Below the pieces are notes generated by a model that was not told where the DNA came from, made no database searches, and worked only from the letters and a program-made list of their open reading frames with translations. Positions 6,337 to 10,487 of a DNA stretch of 10,487 nt are shown here, one piece after another. The DNA lies in contig JAGWTL010000080.1 in the NCBI GenBank assembly GCA_028869035.1, forward strand, positions 1-10,487, given 5' to 3'. The position numbers and the translations under genes were made by a program. Origin of the DNA: Burkholderiales bacterium. Lineage in GTDB: Bacteria > Pseudomonadota > Gammaproteobacteria > Burkholderiales > Burkholderiaceae_C. Within the stretch, counting starts at the first letter, position 1. Each line of letters starts with the position of its first letter.

Positions 6337-7998
6337 ATGGTTTGGCAACAGGCATACAACCCCATGGGCAATATGGCCCTGTCCACCCTGCTGGCGGCGG
6401 TGCCGGTGGTGGTGATGCTGGTCGGTCTGGGCTTCCTGCACCTCAAGGCGCACATCGCCGCCGCCGCAGGTCTGGCCAGCGCTTTGATCATCGCGGTCTT
6501 CGTGTTTGGCATGCCGGGCGAGATGGCCGGCAAGGCCGCCATCCTGGGCGGCCTCACGGGCCTGCTGCCGATCGGCTGGATCGTGCTCAACATCATCTTC
6601 CTGCACCAGCTCACCGAACAGAACGGCAGCTTCAAGGTGTTGCAGGATTCGATCGCCGGCATCACCGAAGACCGCCGCCTGCAACTGCTGCTGATCGCCT
6701 TCGCCTTCGGCGCCTTCTTCGAGGGCGCGGCCGGCTTCGGCACACCGGTGGCCGTGACAGCGGCCATCCTGATCGGTCTGGGCTTCTCGCCTTTGGCCGC
6801 CTCGGGCCTGAGCCTGATCGCCAACACCGCACCCGTGGCCTACGGCGCGCTGGGCACCCCGGTCATCACGCTGGCCAAGGTGCACGGCTACGACGTGATG
6901 GCCGTGTCGGCCATGATCGGCCGCCAGTTGCCCTTCTTCTCGCTGCTGGTGCCGTTCTGGCTGATCTGGGCCTTCGCCGGCTGGCGCGGCATGAAGCAGA
7001 TCTGGCCCGCCATCCTGGTCACGGGCGTGAGCTTCGCCATCCCGCAGTTCCTGGTGTCCAACTACATGGGCCCCGAGCTGGTCGACGTGATCGCCGCCCT
7101 GTGCTCCATGAGCGCGCTGGTGCTGTTCCTGCGTGTCTGGAAGCCCTCCGAGATCTGGACCTCGGTCTCGCTCAAGGGGCATGAAAAAGACGGTGGGGCA
7201 GGCCACACCGCGCAGCCACCGGCCAAACACGACCGCGCCACCGTGATCAAGGCCTGGACCCCTTGGGTCATCCTGACGGTCTTCGTCTTCATCTGGGGTC
7301 TGCCGGTCGTCAAGAACTTCCTCAACACTCTCTTCAGCCCCAAGTTCGCCATCGAAGGCCTGCACAAGCTGATCGAAAAGATGCCGCCGGTGGTACCCAC
7401 CCCGACAACCGAAGGTGCCGAATACGTGCTCAACCTGCTCTCGGCCACCGGCTCCGGCATCCTGCTGGCGGCCGTGGTGGGCGGTCTGACCATGGGTTAC
7501 GGCATCCCGGCCCTGCTCAAGGCCTACGGCAAGACCATCTGGCTGGTGAAGTACTCGCTGATCACCATCGTGCTGATGCTGGCCCTGGGCACGCTGACGC
7601 GCTACTCCGGCCTGGACACCACGCTGGGCCTCGCCTTCGCGGCCACCGGCGTGTTCTATCCTTTCTTCGGCACGCTGATGGGCTGGCTGGGCGTGGCGCT
7701 CACGGGCTCCGACACGGCCTCCAACGTGCTCTTCGGCGGCATGCAGAAAGTGGCCTCCGAACAGCTGGGGCTGTCCCCCAACCTGATGGGCGCGGCCAAC
7801 AGCTCGGGCGGCGTGATGGGCAAGATGATCGACGCGCAGTCCATCGTGGTGGCCTCCACCGCCACGCGCTGGTTCAACCACGAAGGCGACATCCTGCGCT
7901 ATGTGTTCTTCCACTCCATCGCGCTGGCCTGCCTGGTCGGCATCCTGGTGACGCTGCAGGCCTACGTCTACCCCTTCACGCTCATGGTCGTGCGCTGA
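6337..7998 (+). CDS. L-lactate permease (LctP family)
   Basis: A 553-residue inner-membrane transporter of the LctP family (LldP/GlcA-like), which imports lactate and often glycolate by proton symport. The length is typical. The N-terminus MVWQQAYNPMGNMALSTL matches the family's WQQ.Y.P.GN opening. Conserved blocks are EGAAGFGTP (129-137), NTAPVAYGALGTP (163-175) and the long C-terminal GSDTASNVLFGGMQ (about 457-470), continuing to GAANSSGGVMGKM. Many hydrophobic helices, about 12-14, cover the protein, with a hydrophilic loop (KGHEKDGGAGHTAQ) near 280-295. No lactate dehydrogenase or LldR gene is next to it, so it appears to be a stand-alone transcription unit ending at a strong terminator. 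Confidence 0.94.
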   Translation: MVWQQAYNPMGNMALSTLLAAVPVVVMLVGLGFLHLKAHIAAAAGLASALIIAVFVFGMPGEMAGKAAILGGLTGLLPIGWIVLNIIFLHQLTEQNGSFKVLQDSIAGITEDRRLQLLLIAFAFGAFFEGAAGFGTPVAVTAAILIGLGFSPLAASGLSLIANTAPVAYGALGTPVITLAKVHGYDVMAVSAMIGRQLPFFSLLVPFWLIWAFAGWRGMKQIWPAILVTGVSFAIPQFLVSNYMGPELVDVIAALCSMSALVLFLRVWKPSEIWTSVSLKGHEKDGGAGHTAQPPAKHDRATVIKAWTPWVILTVFVFIWGLPVVKNFLNTLFSPKFAIEGLHKLIEKMPPVVPTPTTEGAEYVLNLLSATGSGILLAAVVGGLTMGYGIPALLKAYGKTIWLVKYSLITIVLMLALGTLTRYSGLDTTLGLAFAATGVFYPFFGTLMGWLGVALTGSDTASNVLFGGMQKVASEQLGLSPNLMGAANSSGGVMGKMIDAQSIVVASTATRWFNHEGDILRYVFFHSIALACLVGILVTLQAYVYPFTLMVVR

Positions 7999-8019
7999 AC
8001 GGCTCCCCATGAACCGGAC

Positions 8020-8043
8020 AAGACCGCCTCGGCGGTCTTTTTT
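8020..8043 (+). terminator. Rho-independent terminator after the lactate permease
   Basis: A 9-bp GC-rich stem, AAGACCGCC (8020-8028) with GGCGGTCTT (8031-8039), is followed by a run of T. It begins 21 bases after the permease stop. The stem is perfect, so this is a confident terminator, isolating the permease from the next gene. Confidence 0.93.
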
Positions 8044-8176
8044 GTTGCCACGGTCGCCGCAAAGCAACAGCCCAAGGAAAGCCAAGGCGAACCGGCGCGC
8101 GGACGATACGCCTTGAAACACTGGCTTCGCTCATCCTGCGATACTCACGTCGTCACAAACCACCGCCAGGCATCCC

Positions 8177-8896
8177 ATGAAAAAAGTCCTTCCCCTGCTG
8201 GCCCTCGCCACGCTGCTGGCCCAGACCGCCCAGGCTGGTAACCTCTCCTCGCTCGGCACGCTGACGCAGGCCGAGTTACGCACGGCCTCCGAAGACCTCG
8301 GCGCGGCCTTGAGCTACAAGCCGCTGCTGCCGACCGAAGACCAGGGCATCACCGGCTTCGACATCGGCGTGGCCGTCACCGGCACCGACGTCTCGCGCAG
8401 CGCCGCCGCCCTCTCCAAGGCGGGCGCCAGCCTCGGTTCCCTGGACACCCTGCTGACCACCCGGCTGAATCTGCACAAGGGCCTGCCCCTGGGCTTTGAT
8501 ATCGGCGCCTTCGTCGCCAGCGTTCCGTCCCTGGGCACCACCGTGACCGGGGGCGAACTGCGCTACGCGCTGCTCAAAGGCGGCGTGGCCACGCCCGCCA
8601 TCGGCGTGCGCGGGGCCCTGACCCGCATGAGCGGCTCCGATCAGCTGGCACTGAGCACGCGCAGCCTGGACGTCTCCATCTCCAAGGGCTTCGCCATGCT
8701 CACGCCTTATGTCGGAGCAGGCCAGGTCTGGGTCAACAGCTCGCCCAATGCCGGCAGCCTGGCCGGGGAGAGCTTCAACCAGGGCAAGCTCTTCGCCGGC
8801 GCCAGCATGAGCCTGGGCCTGCTCAACCTGACCTTCGAAGGCGACAAGACCGGGAACACCACCTCCTGGGGTGTGAAGCTGGGCCTGCGCTGGTAA
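8177..8896 (+). CDS. Exported protein of unknown function, probable outer-membrane beta-barrel
   Basis: I do not recognise a named family. The 239-residue product has a clear Sec signal peptide: MKK, a Leu/Ala-rich core, and an AQA|G cleavage site after residue 20. The mature part is rich in Gly, Ser, Thr and Leu, with short alternating hydrophobic stretches (GFDIGVAVTG, LGFDIGAFVAS, GGELRYALL, PYVGAGQVWV, MSLGLLNLTFEG). It ends SWGVKLGLRW, an amphipathic strand with a terminal aromatic residue like a BAM recognition signal. There is no cysteine at the cleavage site, so it is not a lipoprotein. Eight to ten strands would fit the length. It follows the permease terminator and so has its own transcription; a near-copy of the 4228-4497 element's end lies six bases after its stop. 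Confidence 0.8.
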   Translation: MKKVLPLLALATLLAQTAQAGNLSSLGTLTQAELRTASEDLGAALSYKPLLPTEDQGITGFDIGVAVTGTDVSRSAAALSKAGASLGSLDTLLTTRLNLHKGLPLGFDIGAFVASVPSLGTTVTGGELRYALLKGGVATPAIGVRGALTRMSGSDQLALSTRSLDVSISKGFAMLTPYVGAGQVWVNSSPNAGSLAGESFNQGKLFAGASMSLGLLNLTFEGDKTGNTTSWGVKLGLRW

Positions 8897-8902
8897 TCGC
8901 CC

Positions 8903-8922
8903 AAGAGCCTGTTCACGGTCTC
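8903..8922 (+). repeat. Solitary copy of the cloverleaf element's terminal repeat
   Basis: The 20 bases here match 4227-4246 at 19 positions, the only change being CTGTTCAC for CTGATCAC. The orientation is that of the left end. No inverted partner and no internal arms are found in the following 150 bases. It starts six bases after the stop codon of the outer-membrane protein gene. Confidence 0.7.
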
Positions 8923-8929
8923 AGCCATA

Positions 8930-8954
8930 GGGCCATCATTTTTTCTGATCGCCC
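8930..8954. repeat. Imperfect inverted repeat around a T-run
   Basis: GGGCCATCA (8930-8938) and TGATCGCCC (8946-8954) pair at eight of nine positions around a TTTTTTC loop. It lies between the outer-membrane protein gene and the promoter of the binding-protein gene. It could be a weak transcript end or an operator; the T-run is in the loop, so it is not a standard terminator. Confidence 0.3.
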
Positions 8955-8994
8955 ACTACGTAAAAACCTAGGACGGCTGGCCGGCCCCGCTTCC

Positions 8995-9000
8995 TATACT
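8995..9000 (+). promoter_or_regulatory. Candidate -10 box for the Bug/TctC gene
   Basis: TATACT matches the -10 consensus at five of six bases and lies 53 bases before the ATG. No clear -35 is present at 17 bases upstream. The transcript would carry a leader of about 47 bases containing the hairpin at 9015-9031. Confidence 0.45.
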
Positions 9001-9014
9001 CCCGGATTGCATCT

Positions 9015-9031
9015 GCCCGCCGGCGGCGGGC
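9015..9031 (+). promoter_or_regulatory. GC-only hairpin in the leader of the Bug/TctC gene
   Basis: GCCCGCC and GGCGGGC form a perfect 7-bp stem with a GGC loop, 11 bases before the GAGGAG ribosome site (9043-9048). It is not followed by a T-run. In the transcript it would be a stable leader structure that could affect mRNA stability; no regulatory role is shown. Confidence 0.45.
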
Positions 9032-9053
9032 CCCGTACTCTCGAGGAGATTTC

Positions 9054-10022
9054 ATGAAATTCAAGACGCTCGCACTCGCCCTGGGTGCATTGCTAGTCAC
9101 GGCCCCAGTCATGGCCCAGAGCAGCTGGCCGACCAAACCCCTCACCATGGTGGTGGGCTTCGCTCCCGGCGGCGCCACCGACGCCGTGGCCCGCATCATC
9201 GCCAAGCACCTGGGCGACGAGCTCAAGCAGAACGTGGTGGTGGACAACAAGGCCGGCGCCGGCGGCAACATCGCCACCGATTTCGTGGCGCGCGCCGAGG
9301 CCGACGGCCACACCCTGCTGCTGGGCAGCGTGGGTTCGCTCACCGTCGCCCCGCACATGAACGCCAAGCTGCCCTACAAGCCGCTGCAGGACTTCGCTCC
9401 GGTCACGATGGCCGTGGTCTTCTCCAACGTGCTGGTGGTCAGACCCGACCTGCCGGTGAAAAACCTCGCCGACTTCGTGAAGCTGGCCAAAGCCCAGCCC
9501 GGCAAGCTGACCTATGCCTCGCCCGGCATCGGCGGCGCCGGCCACCTGGCGGGCGAGTTGCTCAAGATCAAGGCCGACATCGATATCACCCACATCGCCT
9601 ACAAGGGCGGCGGCCCGGCCATGCTGGGCCTGCTTGGCGGCGAGGTCGATTCCTTCATGGCCACACCACCCACGGCCGGCCCGCACATCAAGACCGGCAA
9701 GGTGCGCGCCCTGGCCACCACCGGCCTCAAGCGTGACCCGCTGATGCCCGACGTTCCCACGGTGGCCGAGCAGGGCTACCCCGGCTTCGACACGCTCAAC
9801 TGGTACGCCTATGTGGTGCCGGCCAAGACGCCCAAAGCCGTGGTGACCCGCCTCAACCAGGTGCTGGTCAAGATCCTGAAGGACCCCGTGGTCGTGAAGG
9901 AACTTGAACTCAAGGGCCTGTCGCCCAGCCCCGGCACCCCGGCCGAACTCGCCGCCTATATGCAGCGCGAGCACGACACCTGGGGCATGGTGGTCAAGAA
10001 AGCCGACATCAAGCCCGAGTAG
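9054..10022 (+). CDS. Tripartite tricarboxylate transporter substrate-binding protein (Bug/TctC)
   Basis: A 322-residue periplasmic solute-binding protein of the Bug (TctC-like) family, which typically binds carboxylates with ordered water and two loops. A Sec signal peptide (MKFKTLALALGALLV to VMA|Q, residues 1-21) is followed by the family start WPTKPLTMVVGFAPGGATD (25-43), with the GG..D binding loop. Other family blocks are GAGGNIATDFVARAEADGHT, the LTYASPGIGGAGHL region, YKGGGPA and MPDVPTVAEQG. The length is normal. The ribosome site GAGGAG lies five bases before the ATG. No tctA or tctB membrane genes are adjacent, which is common because Burkholderiales carry many orphan bug genes. 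The ligand cannot be predicted. Confidence 0.95.
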   Translation: MKFKTLALALGALLVTAPVMAQSSWPTKPLTMVVGFAPGGATDAVARIIAKHLGDELKQNVVVDNKAGAGGNIATDFVARAEADGHTLLLGSVGSLTVAPHMNAKLPYKPLQDFAPVTMAVVFSNVLVVRPDLPVKNLADFVKLAKAQPGKLTYASPGIGGAGHLAGELLKIKADIDITHIAYKGGGPAMLGLLGGEVDSFMATPPTAGPHIKTGKVRALATTGLKRDPLMPDVPTVAEQGYPGFDTLNWYAYVVPAKTPKAVVTRLNQVLVKILKDPVVVKELELKGLSPSPGTPAELAAYMQREHDTWGMVVKKADIKPE

Positions 10023-10064
10023 GCATCTCACACCAGGCTGCGTGGCTTGCAAGCCCGCCCCGCT

Positions 10065-10205
10065 GGCGAGTTCGTCGACGGGCACCGGCCTGCCCAGCGG
10101 CTAACCCTCGAACAGGTGGCAGCCGTAGGTGCGCCGGGTCATCAACTGTGCCCCGGTCTCCACGCCTTCGGCCACCACGGTGACGGACCAGGGAGCCGGC
10201 AATGC
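10065..10205 (-). pseudogene. Decayed C-terminal fragment of an EAL-domain c-di-GMP phosphodiesterase
   Basis: Read on the minus strand in one frame from 10205, the translation is ALPAPWSVTVVAEGVETGAQ and then a segment ending in YGCHLFEG, a TAG stop (10103-10101), and PLGRPVPVDELA. This matches the C-terminal EAL motifs: VVAEGVET with its conserved acidic residues, and GC..FQGY.FGRP.P. The stop sits exactly where the family has the Tyr of QGY, so one base change from TAC would explain it. The rest of the domain, including the EAL motif and metal ligands, is absent. Only 28 bases separate the fragment from the end of the chemotaxis gene upstream, suggesting that a deletion removed most of an EAL gene. 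Not functional. Confidence 0.75.
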
Positions 10206-10233
10206 GCCGGCACTCGCCCCTCACTCAGATTGA

Positions 10234-10487
10234 TCAGAAGCTTTCCCAGTCCCCGGCATCGCCGTCTTTAGCCTTGACCGGTACGGCGGAAGATGCAGCC
10301 GGCGCCGACAGGGCCGGCTTGCGCACCGCCGCGCCGGGAACGGACTTGGCGGCCGGAGCGCGCCGCGGGGCCATCACCGGCGCTGCAGCCTGCACCCCAT
10401 GGGCGAGCTTGAAGACCGCCACCGCCTGCACCAGGTCCTGGGCCTGACTCTTGAGGCTGCTGGCCGCTGCGGCCATCTCCTCCACCA
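10234..10487 (-). CDS. Methyl-accepting chemotaxis protein, C-terminal end (rest beyond window)
   Basis: The visible 84 residues begin VEEMAAAASSLKSQAQDLV, then QAVAVFKL, the end of the coiled-coil signalling domain after the second methylation helix of Tsr/Tar-like receptors. A flexible Ala/Pro/Lys-rich linker of about 45 residues follows, then the terminal pentapeptide DWESF, equivalent to the NWETF tether to which CheR (and CheB) binds in E. coli. The ligand-binding and membrane parts lie outside the window, so the stimulus is unknown. The gene is read leftwards and converges on the Bug gene, with a decayed EAL fragment between them. Confidence 0.92.
   Translation of the reverse strand, partial: VEEMAAAASSLKSQAQDLVQAVAVFKLAHGVQAAAPVMAPRRAPAAKSVPGAAVRKPALSAPAASSAVPVKAKDGDAGDWESF

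Noticed and set aside
6271..8121. A 616-codon open frame on the minus strand opposite the lactate permease
   Set aside because: Its translation is His/Gly/Asp/Gln-rich low-complexity protein typical of the antisense frame of a GC-rich gene, and the plus strand has an unmistakable LctP permease with a good ribosome site.
8113..8145. TTGAAA ... GATACT as a promoter for the outer-membrane protein gene
   Set aside because: The spacing is about 21 bases and the -10 match is only four of six, so I do not list it as supported.
10044..10055. 12-bp perfect palindrome GGCTTGCAAGCC after the Bug gene as a terminator
   Set aside because: It has no loop and no T-run, so it is not a terminator; it may be chance in GC-rich DNA.
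9093..10085. A 330-codon minus-strand frame running under the Bug gene
   Set aside because: Its first residues are the tail of the decayed EAL fragment; the rest is antisense to a clear TctC protein and has no domain of its own.

Overview
The window is GC-rich, densely packed DNA that most resembles a betaproteobacterium of the Burkholderiales, probably Comamonadaceae (Rhodoferax/Hydrogenophaga/Polaromonas-like). The evidence is an orphan Bug/TctC solute-binding protein, the LysR-pirin-DoxX cluster, the LctP permease and the style of the intergenic repeats. The assignment rests on recognised families, not on any database search.

Layout. On the minus strand at the left, a pirin gene (371-1072) is followed by a DoxX-family membrane protein gene (1-335, cut by the window edge). 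A LysR-type regulator (1196-2137, +) is read divergently from them, and the 123-bp gap holds two palindromes, one a T-N11-A LysR box. A renalase-like FAD oxidoreductase (2181-3224, +) follows the regulator. Next come three RNA-modification genes: gluQ (glutamyl-Q tRNA(Asp) synthetase, about 3334-4236), trmB (tRNA m7G46 methyltransferase, GTG start 4509-5273) and an RluA-family pseudouridine synthase (5280-6197). An LctP-type lactate permease (6337-7998) follows and ends in a clear Rho-independent terminator (8020-8043). After it lie an exported, probably beta-barrel protein of unknown role (8177-8896) and a Bug/TctC periplasmic binding protein (9054-10022). On the minus strand at the right are a decayed EAL-domain remnant (10065-10205) and the C-terminus of a methyl-accepting chemotaxis protein ending in a CheR/CheB tether pentapeptide (10234-10487).

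The most unusual structure is a 270-bp element at 4228-4497 between gluQ and trmB. It has 26-bp terminal inverted repeats (one mismatch) and two large internal inverted-repeat arms, so the whole element can fold as a three-stem cloverleaf. Its left end supplies the last codons and stop of gluQ, and its right end abuts the probable trmB -10 box. A solitary near-copy of the terminal repeat (19 of 20 bases) sits 4.7 kb away at 8903-8922, just after another stop codon. A different palindromic intergenic repeat (3225-3323) precedes gluQ, so gluQ has repeats on both sides.

Most genes are ordinary housekeeping or transport functions. I see no phage genes, transposase, CRISPR array, toxin-antitoxin pair, tRNA or rRNA. 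The candidates for something undescribed are the cloverleaf element with its solitary end and, more modestly, the unknown outer-membrane protein.
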